A DNA stretch of 64,000 bases, taken from NCBI GenBank assembly GCA_016708305.1, contig JADJGB010000008.1, positions 2,170,001-2,234,000 of the forward strand, read 5' to 3'. This DNA is from Sphingobacteriales bacterium (GTDB lineage Bacteria; Bacteroidota; Bacteroidia; Chitinophagales; Chitinophagaceae). Of this stretch, positions 38,086 to 48,861 are shown in pieces. The position numbers and the translations under genes were made by a program. Under the pieces are notes generated by a model that saw only the letters and a list, made by a program, of their open reading frames with translations, had not been told where the DNA came from and ran no database searches. The stretch's first letter is position 1. Every line of letters starts with the position of its first letter.

Positions 38086-40848
38086 TTATTGATTGTTTGC
38101 CACTCTAATAACCTTTGAAACCGTTTGGTTACCATCTTTATCCACCTGCACAATACGGACTAATATTTTCTCTTTTTCTACGGTTTGCAGCCAATCCTTT
38201 TTTTGACAGGAAATAAAGAAGGCGCAACAAAGCAGGATAGAAAGCAGGACACGAAATCTTTTATTTTTATTGTTACCAATTGCGCCAAACACAAGCAGCA
38301 TCAGGGTTGCAGCAAAAGCAGATTGAATAGGAATAGAGGCGCTATAGTCAATGACCTCGCTACTATTGCCGCCCTCAGCCTTTGATTGTACGGTTTGAAT
38401 GGTTTTCCAGCTATTACCATCTTCCGAAATCTGAATTAAGAAATGGTTATTGTTAGATTCGCTTTCTGTACTCCAATTTACCAATAGCACATTATTTTTT
38501 AGGCTGGCTGATACCTTGCCAAAATGAACCGGTAAAGCATGTTGATTTTCAAAAGCACCCATTTCGATATTAGGGCCAGCTACTCTGTCCGATCCTGCTA
38601 AGTCTTTTGTTTCGGATGACAACCCAATGAAAAGTGTTTTATCTCCTTTATTAATGCCTGGCGATACATCTAAAAGGGAGTAGTCAAATTGTCCTTGATT
38701 TGTAAACAAAGGGTTTATGTTTATCAGATTATTGTCGCCTGCATTGCCTGTGGAGTATCCTTGGGTGATACTGTTTTTTACTATCACTGAACTATTTCCT
38801 TCATGTTCAATATCTGCACCAGCTAAATAAGGACTGCCTGTTTTCAGATTATTCCAAATAATACTATTAAATATTTTGGGCGATGAGCCATAACTGTAAA
38901 TCCCACTCCCCAATGAAATGCCGGCAACAGGTGCAAACAAGGAGTTACCCGTTATGGTTGTATTGATAATGATAGGTGACGAACTTCCAATGTTGTAGAT
39001 AACTGCACCCGAAATGATAGCTCCTGTGCTGGTATTGTTAATTTCATTATTATGAATTACACAATTCTTAATCATTGGACTGGAACTTTTATTGTAAATC
39101 CCCGCCCCTGAGTTACCTGCTTTATTATTACTGATTACGAGGTTGGATAAAGTAGGTGATGCATATTCATTATGAATACCGGCACCGTAAGCACCAGCCC
39201 CGTTTTTAATGGTAAATCCATCTAATACTGTAAAGTTGCTCATCGTATTGGTGGGGCTATACACATTCCAGATAACGGGTCTTTCGTTCTTTCCATTGAG
39301 TACCGAACCATACTGATTATCCATAGGGTCAGGCATTATCCTATTATCGCTTAAAGTATTAACTCCATACTTTGGGTCAAATCCACCATAAACCGATACC
39401 CCATTTTTCATCACAAAACTATGAGGGGAGGGCACATCATATACTCCCACTGCCACAAACACTTTTTGTACACCGGTGGTATTGATGGCATCCTGCAATA
39501 AATGAGTGGCATCGTTCCAACTTTTTCCAGAACCTGATCCATGAGATACCGTGTTTACATAAATAATATTATTGACACCGACTTCTAAGGGACTGTTGTA
39601 AGGACTTTCGTAAGCACCCATGTCAATGATGCCGCCTGTAGTGTAATTATACACTCTGGCATTACCTGCCAGGTCTTTGGTGTTTTTCATTTAGACCAGA
39701 AAAGTGAATATTATCGCCTTTATTAATAACCGGAGAGCCCAGTTTTAAAGTATAATCAGCCGAGCCGGGATTATTGAACAAGGTTGCTAAAGTAATACCA
39801 CTTGCACTGATATTTCCATTGGCAGTGCTGGTTTTGCCTTCAATGATTGAATTATTGGCTTCATAATTGGAACCAGTGGTGCCTCCATACAAGATTGAAT
39901 TTTTTATATACCACAGTTCTCCCGAAAGTTTCACCGCATTGGGCGTATTATTAGCAATGGTTACATTGGTTAGATTATTGCCATCCTCAGAGTTAGTATA
40001 AATTCCCCCACCTTCATCGCCTGAAATATTATTTGTAATAGACACATTGGTTAATGAATATGAGCTCTTTTCTGCAAGCCAAATTCCACCACCATCTTGG
40101 CTTGCCTTGTTATTGGCTATAACTACATTGGTTAATTTCAGATTAGAAAACCGACTTGCTATTCCGCCTCCATAACCTCCGCTAAAAGCAGTACAATCAT
40201 TATTAATAATAGATACGTTCTCAAACTCTGCATTAGAAATATAGCTCCAAACACCACCTCCTCCATCGGATTTGTTATTTTTTATCACAACATTTCTGAT
40301 CAGCGGAGAGCTTAGCCGGTTATAAATTCCTCCTCCGTTTCCGGATTTTCCGTTGGTGAGTGTAAATCCATCCAGTATGGCGGTTTTATCCATTCTGTTA
40401 TTGCCAGGACTTTCATTGAAAATAACCGATCTGCTATTATTACCATCCAATACCGACCCCTGAAGGTTTGCCGGATTGGGAAGTATTCTGTTGTCCGATA
40501 AATCGTCAATGCCATTATCCGGATCAAACCCTCCATAAATAGCCACTCCTTTTTTCATTTTGAAAGCACTGGTAGCAGAAACATAATAAGTGCCTATGGC
40601 TACAAAACCTCATGAACGTATGGTGCATCAATAGCACCCTGCAAATCGCCGGTGGCACCGCCCCAAGTGGTGCCGTTGCCGGAAGCTCCTTGCTTAACGA
40701 AAACTTGTCCCCAGAAATTGGGCGTAATTTGAGCTGTAGATATTAAATGAAAAAATAGTAAGAAAAAAAGTAATCCCAGCTTTTTTGTGTTGGAGAATAT
40801 TTGCCTTAGTGTCATTTGCCTTATCTGTTTTGAATAGTTAATAGTCAT
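38086..40848 (-). CDS. Large exported beta-helix protein, same C-terminal module, two frameshifts
   Basis: About 920 residues after correction. Signal peptide near GLLFFLLFFHLISTAQ (ATG 40848, or the internal MTLRQIF). Two beta-helix/choice-of-anchor-Q repeats follow, each with YGGFDP, LSDNRI and GGGIYN motifs and ending IDMGAYES or IEMGAFEN. Frame breaks lie near 40612 (missing T) and near 39694 (extra A). The C-terminus has helix 1, a NNKNKRFR loop, helix 2 ending LLCCAFFISC, and tail RIVQVDKDG, closely matching the gene at 36345. The two genes are 22 bp apart and paralogous. Confidence 0.8.
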
Positions 40849-40857
40849 GATTATCTT

Positions 40858-41013
40858 TTAGTCAGTCTTTAATTTTAGTTCCGATTTTTTCTGTTCCAGT
40901 ACCTCCAATTCCGTAGCATAATAGTGCCATATTATACCCAGCAATAAACTGAAGAGCAATAGAACAATTATCAGAAACAAGTACTTATTCTTTCGAAAGA
41001 GGGTGAATGGCAT
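40858..41013 (-). CDS. 51-residue single-pass membrane protein
   Basis: ATG at 41013 opens MPFTLFRKNKYLF, one strong hydrophobic helix (about residues 11-31, LFLIIVLLLFSLLLGIIW), then a charged helical tail ELEVLEQKKSELKLKTD. The stop is 9 bp before the start of the large beta-helix gene, so it is likely cotranscribed. The good codon pattern and start/stop placement support a real gene. Family unknown. Confidence 0.5.
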   Translation of the reverse strand: MPFTLFRKNKYLFLIIVLLLFSLLLGIIWHYYATELEVLEQKKSELKLKTD

Positions 41014-41277
41014 TTCAAATTGCTTTGAAGCATAAACTTAGTGCAGCCAACTATGGAAATGCAAAATTGAGGGCTTACAAAAACCTTACAATTAATTACA
41101 AGCGATGCAAATTGCTGAATTTCAATATCATGTATGGGCTGGAGACCCGGTGAGGGAAAATGACTTTATGGATGGCAACGAGAACCTATCAACAGTATAG
41201 GAAGCGAATGTGCCTGCAAAAAGGAACATTTATGGATATTATTCTACAGTAAAAGAAAGGTTTTTCATTGCCCAATT

Positions 41278-43008
41278 CTATACTGTCTTAATCATTTCAT
41301 CCAAAGCATTGGTATCTTCAAGGGAAAGTTTTTTTCGAATACGATGACGCATCACCTGAATGGCATTAGAAGAAACACCCAGCATGGCAGCCATTTCCTT
41401 GGTAGATAGATTTAAGCGAGATAGCACAAAATATCTTAATTCTCCAATAGATAGTTCGGTATATTTTTCTTTTACTCTTTGAATAAAACCTGGATATGCT
41501 TTATCAAACAATTGCTGGAAAGCTTGCCAATCATCTTCGGTTAGAATAGTACTTTGTTGTAATTGCTGAAAAATTTCGGTTTTGTCCTCTTCTGGGTTTT
41601 TACTTTGCAATTGTTCGATCAATTCATTTTTTTCCAGAATACTTTTGGTAAATCTGTTTAGGTTGATGTGGGCAATTTCTAATTCCTGTTTGGCAGCCTG
41701 CAGTTTTATATCTTTTGCCAATTGTCTTTTCTTTTGAATGAAATAGGTTAAAAGGGTTACTATTCCTAAAATGAAAACAAGCAAGAGCAGCAAATTTCGT
41801 TCTGTAATTTTCTTTTGTTTTTCTAAATTAAAAGTGGCTAACTGTATTTGCTCTTTTTGTCTGTCCACTTTTTGTTGGGCTCTTAGTAGTTTTAAAGCAC
41901 TGAACTTATCATTATACTTTTTCAATGCCAGCACTGAAGAATCTACGTAGCGTTTAGACTTTTCGCCATCGCCCATCGCTGCATACCATTTGCTTATTAC
42001 CGGATACAACAAGCGTAGCCTGTCTGCCTGACCTGCTTTTTTTATATTATCCAATGCTAAGGCGATATAGTTTTTAGAATCTTGCAAATTTCCTTTTTCA
42101 CGGTAAATATCTGCTAAAGATATGGCTGCGCCTGCCGCACAACCATAATCATTTTCTTTAAGGGATCCATTTAGGTCGATTGCTAACAAGGGAATGGCTT
42201 TATCATATTCCTTACGCAAATACATATTACCACCTGGGTTTCGGTGGCTATTCTTTTCCAAACCTGCGATCTGGGGAATTGAGTTTTTGAATTTCCTGAA
42301 AATAATAATCGGCACTGTCTAATTTGTTTTCCTGTTGGTAGCATAATCCAAGGTCATTTTTGGCTGTATTAATGACCATGGTATTAAAACTGTTTTCAGG
42401 TATTGCAATCGCTCTTTTAAAATAATTAATGGCAATAGCATAATCGTGAAAATAGTAATAAGCCTCGCCTATCTGCATCAGATCTCTTGCCATTTCGGGA
42501 TAGTCTTCCGGTTTAGCGTTTTGTAGTTCTTTATCTAATAAAAGGTATTGCTCAAAAGCCAGTTCGTAATTTTTTTCTATTTTCCAATAGAACTCCGCCA
42601 TTGCCCTCAATGCTCTTGCCTTTAGAAAACAATAATCCTCCTTGCTTACCAGTGCAACAAGTTTTTTCAATTCGGTATGCGCCACTTCTTTTGGTTGCTG
42701 CTGATAAAAAGCGTTCCAAAAAACTTCAAAAAATAAACTTCTAATTCTAATCCCTTGTCATTATTTTTTCGGGCAAAGGCTTTTATTTCTCCGGCTTTTT
42801 GATCCCGTTTTACCGAATCGCCAATATCAATTAAATCCTTATACATGGCATGAACACCCAGAACCTTTTTGTTGTAAGGTTTGTGCAAAAGGGTGTCGTA
42901 TTGGGCAAATAACTTTGATGAGAGCGTACAAAGCAGTAAAAGGACGATTATTAATCTTCTTAGAAAGACTTGATTTATTGAGGGATTTGTAATATATGAT
43001 TGATTCAA
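41278..43008 (-). CDS. TPR-transmembrane-HTH (LuxR-like) regulator, three frameshifts
   Basis: About 577 residues after correction. Signal peptide/helix (VFLRRLIIVLLLLCTLSSKL), TPR-type periplasmic repeats (AFEQYLLLDKELQNA, AIAINYFKRAIAIPE, YDKAIPLLAIDLNGSL), one membrane helix (LLLLLVFILGIVTLLTYFI), a coiled coil, then a C-terminal HTH (LSTKEMAAMLGVSSNAIQVM, HRIRKKLSLED). Breaks: missing T near 42731, missing A near 42255, missing G near 42236. This one-component architecture senses envelope signals in Bacteroidetes. It probably controls the adjacent beta-helix genes. Confidence 0.82.
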
Positions 43009-43249
43009 ATTAGAAATATAATTTTGTCCTAAATATACGATAATTCAAAGAAAAGCTGACAATATTACTTTTTAAAAATATTATTTAAAAATAAATTATA
43101 ATCACTATCAATAGAATTATTAAAGACTGTGGTGTCAATGTTAATTTATCCATTGAGTCAAATCAAGAAAATCATAAAATGATGGCAGCGAAAGATGTTT
43201 GGCACAATTTTTATGAATAGGGTATATGAAAATTTAATTCTTAACTAAA

Positions 43250-43894
43250 ATGAAAAAAATGATGCGTAAGTTAATTACAGGTATGTTATTCTTAACACTT
43301 TCAGTAGGTTTTGTGAGCGCACAAACCCAGTTCGGTATCAAAGGCGGTTACAATGCCTCTAAATTTGTGGCTGAAAAGGGAGGTTATACCTCAAAAAATT
43401 TGTCTTCTTTCAATGCAGGTCTTGTAGCCGATATTGATCTGGCTCCTGCTTTAACAGTAAGAACAGGATTGGAAATTGCAGGAAAAGGCGGTAAATATGA
43501 AAGTAATGTGGGCAATTTAGAGATTAAACCACTTTATTTAGAAGTTCCTTTTACACTGAATGTGAATTTTCCAATAAGCCAAGCGGTTAAAGTATATGCA
43601 GGAGCAGGCCCGTATGTAGGTGTGGGCATTGGTGGAAAAATTAAGACAAGCGGAACGCCATTGGGTATTTTTAATGACAATGTCGATATTAAATGGGGAA
43701 GCGACAATAAGTCGCATTTGAAAAGAGTGGAAAGTGGTCTGAATGTGGGTGCAGGTCTCAAATTTAATAAACGTGTAGGTTTGCATGTTCAATACGAATT
43801 GGGCTTGACGGATAACTCAACCGATTTTTCAAAAACGGTTTTTGGAAAAATGACGGGGAGAAATTTAGGAGTAAGCGGAATTGTTTATTTCTAA
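43250..43894 (+). CDS. PorT-family outer-membrane beta-barrel protein
   Basis: A 214-residue protein with a signal peptide cleaved near VSAQTQ, then alternating strands (FGIKGGYNASKF, AGLVADIDLAPALTVRTGLE, GAGPYVGVGIGGKIK, VGAGLKFNKRVGLHVQYELG) ending in the aromatic SGIVYF, a barrel-insertion signal. The opening QFGIKGGYNAS is typical of the PorT/outer-membrane-beta-barrel group. Function beyond this is unknown. Followed by a strong terminator. Confidence 0.9.
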   Translation: MKKMMRKLITGMLFLTLSVGFVSAQTQFGIKGGYNASKFVAEKGGYTSKNLSSFNAGLVADIDLAPALTVRTGLEIAGKGGKYESNVGNLEIKPLYLEVPFTLNVNFPISQAVKVYAGAGPYVGVGIGGKIKTSGTPLGIFNDNVDIKWGSDNKSHLKRVESGLNVGAGLKFNKRVGLHVQYELGLTDNSTDFSKTVFGKMTGRNLGVSGIVYF

Positions 43895-43915
43895 TGATTT
43901 TAGAAAATTTTTTAG

Positions 43916-43940
43916 AAAGCGCTTTTCAAAGCGCTTTTTT
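43916..43940 (+). terminator. Rho-independent terminator
   Basis: AAAGCGC/GCGCTTT stem with loop TTTTCAAA and trailing T-run after the PorT-like gene. Confidence 0.85.
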
Positions 43941-43975
43941 GGCAATACAGGAAAGCAATAGTTATTTTGCAGGTA

Positions 43976-44395
43976 ATGAATAAGTCGCAATGGATAGCTT
44001 TGGTTGCCGGTTTCACATTAGTGATTGCCTGCTTTATGCCTTGGGTAATAATAGAAAATCCTGAACTAACCCTGTCGGGCGTTGATACGGCAGGTACTCG
44101 TTTTGGGAAACCCGCCTATATCCATTTTTTTCTGACGGCTATTATTATTGTATTCACTTTTGTGCCAAAGCTATGGGCCAAGAGGACAAATATTTTTTTG
44201 GCAGCCCTCAACTTGGCCTGGGCTATTAAAAACTTTATTGTTTTGGGTGGATGCGAAGCAGGCGAGTGTCCTGTAAAACAAACAGGCCTTTATTTGGTAC
44301 TGTTTGCTTCAATGGTTTTATTGATAACGGCCATGCTTCCCAATATGAAAATTCCGGTATCTGAAACAGTGGATGATGGAGATGAAGAATTATAA
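43976..44395 (+). CDS. Small four-helix membrane protein
   Basis: 139 residues from ATG 43976 (MNKSQWIALV); an in-frame TTG at 43967 is less likely. Four hydrophobic helices, a conserved-looking loop GGCEAGECPVKQTGLYL with two Cys, and an acidic C-terminus. Family not recognised. Confidence 0.6.
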   Translation: MNKSQWIALVAGFTLVIACFMPWVIIENPELTLSGVDTAGTRFGKPAYIHFFLTAIIIVFTFVPKLWAKRTNIFLAALNLAWAIKNFIVLGGCEAGECPVKQTGLYLVLFASMVLLITAMLPNMKIPVSETVDDGDEEL

Positions 44396-44400
44396 CTACA

Positions 44401-45618
44401 CTATTCTTCTAATTTCTCAAGCGACTTTTTAATTATCCCAATACATTCAGTTATCTGTTCTTTCGTTATACAAAGTGGAGGCGCAAAACGAATTTTATCA
44501 CCGTGTGTTGGTTTGGCCAATAGGCCGTATTCTTTCAGTAATATACATAATTTCCAGGCGGCTTCCGCATCTTTACTTTTTATTTCAATTGCATTTAATA
44601 GTCCTTTTCCGCGCACAGCGCTGATGAAGGGGGAGTTGATTTTTACTAACTCCTCCCTGAAATATTCACCAAGCGCCATTGCATTATCAGCCATTTTTTC
44701 TTCTGCCAAAACCGCTAATGAGGCAATGGCCGTTACGCAGGCCAAAGGATTTCCTCCATAAGTGGAGCCATGCTGTCCGTGTTTTATAGTCAGCATGATT
44801 TCATCATTGGCCAACACAGCGCTAACGGGCATCAGGCCGCCACTTAGCGCTTTACCCAGTAGCAAAATATCGGGCTTCACGCACTCATGGTCGCAGCAGA
44901 GCATTTTACCGGTACGACAAAGCCCTGTTTGAATTTCATCTGCTATAAAAAGCACCCTGTTTTCTTCGCACATTTTTTTTGCTGTTGATAAATAACCTTC
45001 ATCGGGCACAATAACGCCTGCTTCACCCTGAATGGGCTCGACTAAAAACCCTGCAATATATTTATGCTTTAATGCTTCAGATAAAGCATCAGGATTGTTG
45101 TAAGGTATTGTCAAAAAACCTCTCATAAATGGTCCAAAATTGGTCTTTGAGTCAGGATCGCTACTAAACGAAATAACTGTAGAAGTGCGACCGTGAAAAT
45201 TATGATCGCACACAATAATGACAGCTTCATTTTCAGGAATACCTTTCACTTCATAAGCCCACTTGCGGCAAAGCTTGATGCCTGTTTCCACCGCTTCCAC
45301 ACCGGTATTCATGGGCAAAACTTTATCATAACCTAAAAGCTCCGTAATGTATTTTTCAAACTCACCCAATTTGTCATTATAAAAAGCCCGGCTGGTGAGA
45401 GTTAATTGATGTGATTGTCCTACAAAAGCATCTACAATCTTAGGATGGCAATGCCCCTGGTTCACCGCGGAGTAACCACTCAAAAAATCATAATACCTTT
45501 TTCCTTCTACATCCCAAAGGTGAACGCCCTGTCCTCTGGTTAGTACTACAGGCAGCGGATGATAATTGTGTGCTCCGTATTTGTCTTCGAGTGAAATATA
45601 ATATTCTGAATTTTGCAT
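44401..45618 (-). CDS. rocD: Ornithine aminotransferase
   Basis: A 405-residue PLP-dependent enzyme that converts ornithine and 2-oxoglutarate to glutamate semialdehyde in arginine/proline catabolism. Motifs: YGAHNYHPLPVVLTRGQGVH, NTGVEAVETGIKLCRKW, NFHGRTSTVISFSSD, FLVEPIQGEAGVIVPDEGYL, DEIQTGLCRTG and the PLP lysine in LLLGKALSGGLMPVSAV. The N-terminus EYYISLEDKYGAHNYHP is characteristic of OAT among class III aminotransferases. Confidence 0.96.
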   Translation of the reverse strand: MQNSEYYISLEDKYGAHNYHPLPVVLTRGQGVHLWDVEGKRYYDFLSGYSAVNQGHCHPKIVDAFVGQSHQLTLTSRAFYNDKLGEFEKYITELLGYDKVLPMNTGVEAVETGIKLCRKWAYEVKGIPENEAVIIVCDHNFHGRTSTVISFSSDPDSKTNFGPFMRGFLTIPYNNPDALSEALKHKYIAGFLVEPIQGEAGVIVPDEGYLSTAKKMCEENRVLFIADEIQTGLCRTGKMLCCDHECVKPDILLLGKALSGGLMPVSAVLANDEIMLTIKHGQHGSTYGGNPLACVTAIASLAVLAEEKMADNAMALGEYFREELVKINSPFISAVRGKGLLNAIEIKSKDAEAAWKLCILLKEYGLLAKPTHGDKIRFAPPLCITKEQITECIGIIKKSLEKLEE

Positions 45619-45914
45619 AATATATTAATTTTCAATTGGTTAAATGAAATATGCCTAAATCGGAGAAATTAGTAAAAGAAACCTGATTTCTCCTGATAAA
45701 TAGTTGGCAGTTCAGTGGTTCAAAAAGTCCAAATGCTGCTTCAGAAAGCAGCAGAGAGTGAAATTAAATCTATTTTCAGAATTTTTCATTTGTTGGAAGA
45801 TACGAAAAAAATGAAACTTTCACTTTTTTGATTGAACGAATATGACAAATATCTGTTTTTTTCAGTAGAACTCTTAGTAACTTTATGGGAGCAAGAGTTT
45901 GTGAATCTTACCAA

Positions 45915-47182
45915 CTAAATAAATTTATCTTTATGAAAGTTCGTATAAGAAAAAGGCTCTTCATTATTTTTATTCTTTTGATTGCTGTTTCAAGAAGTCT
46001 GATAGCTCAATCAGATGTAATAATCATTGAAGGACAAATAAGGGATGCTCAAAATATAGAAAGGATTGCCAATGCGGCAATTACTGTAAAGGGCACGGCT
46101 GTGGGTACGGTATCCAATTCCGAAGGAGAATTTATATTGAAAATTCCGAAAGACATCAATGCGAAGTATTTTACAGTATCGCATATCAGTTATTTGACAA
46201 AAACTTTATCTGTAAACGAATATGCCGGAGCCAAAAAAACTATTCTTTTGGAACCACAGGTTGTTCAGTTGGGCGGTGTTAATGTCCTGAAGGCAGACCC
46301 TAAGGAAGTGGTTTTAAAGGCTTATGAAAAAATCAAAAAGAATTATAGTTTGAACCCAAATATGATGAAGGGTTTTTACAGAGAAAGTATCAGGCAGCGT
46401 CGTGATTATATTTCTATAACCGAAGCCGTAGTCGATATTTACAAACTTGCGTATGATGATACAAGATTTGATCAGGTAAGTATTTTCAAGGGGAGAAAAG
46501 GAGTGAATGTGAAAAAAGCAGATACACTCAATGTGATGCTGCAAGGCGGACCGACGATTTTATTGTATTTGGATGTGGCAAAAAACCCCGAAATTGGAAT
46601 CGAACTAATTAACTGGGAGAATTATCACTTTCGGTTTCTGGATTTTGTAACCATTGATGACAAGCAAAATTATGTTATCGAATTTGCACCGGCAAGAAAA
46701 TTAGATTATCCTTTATATTTTGGTAAAATTTATATTCAGCAGGATAATCTGGCCATTACCCGTGCCGAATTCAGTATGGACATTTCTGACCTGGAAAAGG
46801 CCACACGTTTGTTTATTGTGAAAAAGCCACAGGGAATGATTTTTGTTCCTACGGGCACCAATTATCTGGTAGCTTATAAAGAACAGGATGGTAAATATTT
46901 CCTGAACTATTTAAAAATTGAATTAAAATTTAAGAGCGACTGGAAAAGAAAGCTGTTTCGAAATAATTATACCGTCATTTCTGAAATGGCTATTACCGAT
47001 AGAAGAGAAGTAGATGCAGCCAAAATCCCCAACGCAGAAAGGTTTAAGCCTAATATGATTCTGAGCAGGGAAGTGGGCGATTTTTATGATGAGGATTTCT
47101 GGGGAAAAGACAATATCATTGAACCCGAAGAAGCTATTGAAAAGGCCATCAGGCGCATTACCAAAAAATGGAACAACAGTAG
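45915..47182 (+). CDS. Carboxypeptidase-regulatory-like domain protein (outer-membrane associated), 3' frameshift
   Basis: The likely start is near MKVRIRKRLF (about 45932) with signal peptide to LIAQSD; the frame is open from 45885. Residues 25-110 form a CarboxypepD_reg-like domain (EGQIRDAQNIERIANAAITV, GTVSNSEGEFILKIP). The rest matches the uncharacterised C-terminal region of such proteins (GFYRESIRQRRDYISITEAV). The open frame runs on to 47330 across the convergent SpmAB gene. One missing A near 47163 would give RRITKKMEQQ and a stop at 47182, which removes the overlap. I take that as the true end. Confidence 0.75.
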
Positions 47183-47201
47183 GTTTTTATCTTCTTCTTC
47201 T

Positions 47202-48602
47202 TTAGCTAAAGAACAAATAACTGATTCCAATGGCGGTAATGATTCCTGCCAAATCGGCAAGAAGCATGGTGCCAACGGAGTAACGGGTATTTTGATGTTG
47301 ACAGCTCCAAAATATACCGCAATAATATAAAAAAGTGGTATCTGCCGCGCCCCTGAAAACTGAAGCCAGATTTGCCACAAATGAATCGGGCCCATGTACT
47401 TTCAAAGTGTCAATCATCATGGCGCGTGCACCACTGCCACTAAAGGGTTTAAGCAATGCGGTGGGCAAAGCATCTACAATTCGGGTGTCGCCATTGAAAG
47501 CCATAAAAACTGCTTTTATGCCGCTCATTACAAAGTCGAAAGCGCCACTGTTGCGTAGCAGACTGATAGCTACCAATAAGCCAACTAAGTAAGGTATGAT
47601 TTTTATTGCTACATTGAAGCCTTCTTTGGCTCCGTCTATAAAATCGTCAAAGATGGCAGTTTTTTTATATAATGCTCCCAGAACGATGGCAATAAATATG
47701 AAAAGTATCAATCCGTTGCTAAGGCTGCTTGAAAATAGGGTAACGCCGTGTGCGTCTAATGTTCTGATATAAAGAATCAAACCGCTGAAGGCAGCAGTGA
47801 TACCCAAAACCCAGGCTAATATTACCGGTTGAAACAGATTGATTTTCTGTTTGAGGGATACAATGGTTAGCGCAGCAATGGTGGCAGCAAAAGTGGCAAT
47901 CATCAGTGGCATGAACACTTCAGTTGGGTATTGCGATTTGAGCGCTACCCTGTCTGCAATAATGGTGGTAGGAATAAGCGTCAGGCCCGAGGCGTGAAGG
48001 CACATAAACATCACCTGGGCATTGGTAGCCCTGTCTTTACTGGGATTGAGGGTTTGCAGGCTTTCCATTGATTTGATGCCAAAAGGTGTGGCTGCATTAT
48101 CCAGACCTAATAAATTGGCCGAAAAATTCATAACCATGTGCCCCATTGCCGGATGATCTTTGGGCACTTCGGGAAATATTTTTGAGAAGAATGGGCCAAT
48201 AATTCTGGATAGAAATCGGATACCTCCGGCTTTTTCTGCTATATTCATAAAACCCAGAAATAAAGCCATAATGCCAATAAGGTTAAGGCAGAGATTAACG
48301 GCATCTTTAGTGGTTTCAAATACGCCGTTGGTGGTTTGAAGTTTAAATACAGCATATCCGTTTTCTGTTTTAGATACGCTTTTGCCTTCCCAGTTAGCAA
48401 TTTTATGACCGCCCGTCAGTTGGCTGTGAACAGAGGCTGGCAGGGAAAGAGAATCAACCGATTTTACAAAAGTGGTATCACCTGTTTTGCCGGTAACCAT
48501 GCGGCTGAAAATTTGCTCCTCTCCGCTTTGAAACAAAAACTTACCTAATGCCATTGTCAGCGCAATAATGATAAATGCCGACCATATTCTGCTTAAAACC
48601 AT
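47202..48602 (-). CDS. Fused SpmA-SpmB nucleoside-recognition-domain membrane protein
   Basis: A 466-residue polytopic protein with two nucleoside-recognition (Gate) domains: SpmA-like in the N-terminal half (MNIAEKAGGIRFLSRIIGPFF, NFSANLLGLDNAATPFGIKS) and SpmB-like in the C-terminal half (GAKEGFNVAIKIIPYLVGLL, PFSGSGARAMM). The fusion is common in Bacteroidetes, which do not sporulate; its transport role is unknown. Residues about 429-442 (LYYCGIFWSCQHQ) look wrong. Two compensating one-base changes, near 47337 and 47297, would restore FYIIAVYFGAVNIKNTRYSV. Confidence 0.9.
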   Translation of the reverse strand: MVLSRIWSAFIIIALTMALGKFLFQSGEEQIFSRMVTGKTGDTTFVKSVDSLSLPASVHSQLTGGHKIANWEGKSVSKTENGYAVFKLQTTNGVFETTKDAVNLCLNLIGIMALFLGFMNIAEKAGGIRFLSRIIGPFFSKIFPEVPKDHPAMGHMVMNFSANLLGLDNAATPFGIKSMESLQTLNPSKDRATNAQVMFMCLHASGLTLIPTTIIADRVALKSQYPTEVFMPLMIATFAATIAALTIVSLKQKINLFQPVILAWVLGITAAFSGLILYIRTLDAHGVTLFSSSLSNGLILFIFIAIVLGALYKKTAIFDDFIDGAKEGFNVAIKIIPYLVGLLVAISLLRNSGAFDFVMSGIKAVFMAFNGDTRIVDALPTALLKPFSGSGARAMMIDTLKVHGPDSFVANLASVFRGAADTTFLYYCGIFWSCQHQNTRYSVGTMLLADLAGIITAIGISYLFFS

Positions 48603-48690
48603 TAACCTTAAATAATTAGAATTATAAAATCTTCAATACCAATCAGGTTGGAAAGTTAACCTTTATTATAAAACTCACGTAAAAAAGTGG

Positions 48691-48698
48691 TACCTTTG
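48691..48698 (+). promoter_or_regulatory. -7 promoter box for ychF
   Basis: TACCTTTG fits TAnnTTTG. It would give a leader of about 155 nt containing the heptamer repeat. Confidence 0.55.
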
Positions 48699-48798
48699 CA
48701 AACTTTTTAGGGGAGAAGAGGTGGGGAGGTGATAGTGAATGGTGAATTGTAAATGGTGGGAAGTTGAAAGTTGATAAAGGTGTTGGCTGCTATCTATT

Positions 48799-48854
48799 AT
48801 CTAAAGTCTAACATCTAACATCTAAAGTCTAAAGTCTAACATCTAAAATCTAAA
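48799..48854 (+). repeat. Eight tandem heptamers just upstream of ychF
   Basis: Units follow RTCTAAM (ATCTAAA, GTCTAAC, ATCTAAC, ATCTAAA, GTCTAAA, GTCTAAC, ATCTAAA, ATCTAAA) with no interruption, ending 7 bp before the ychF ATG. Confidence 0.9.
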
Positions 48855-48861
48855 ATAACAA

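Noticed and set aside
47183..47330. C-terminal 50 residues of the carboxypeptidase-regulatory protein
   Set aside because: They overlap the convergent SpmAB gene and vanish if one missing A is restored near 47163.
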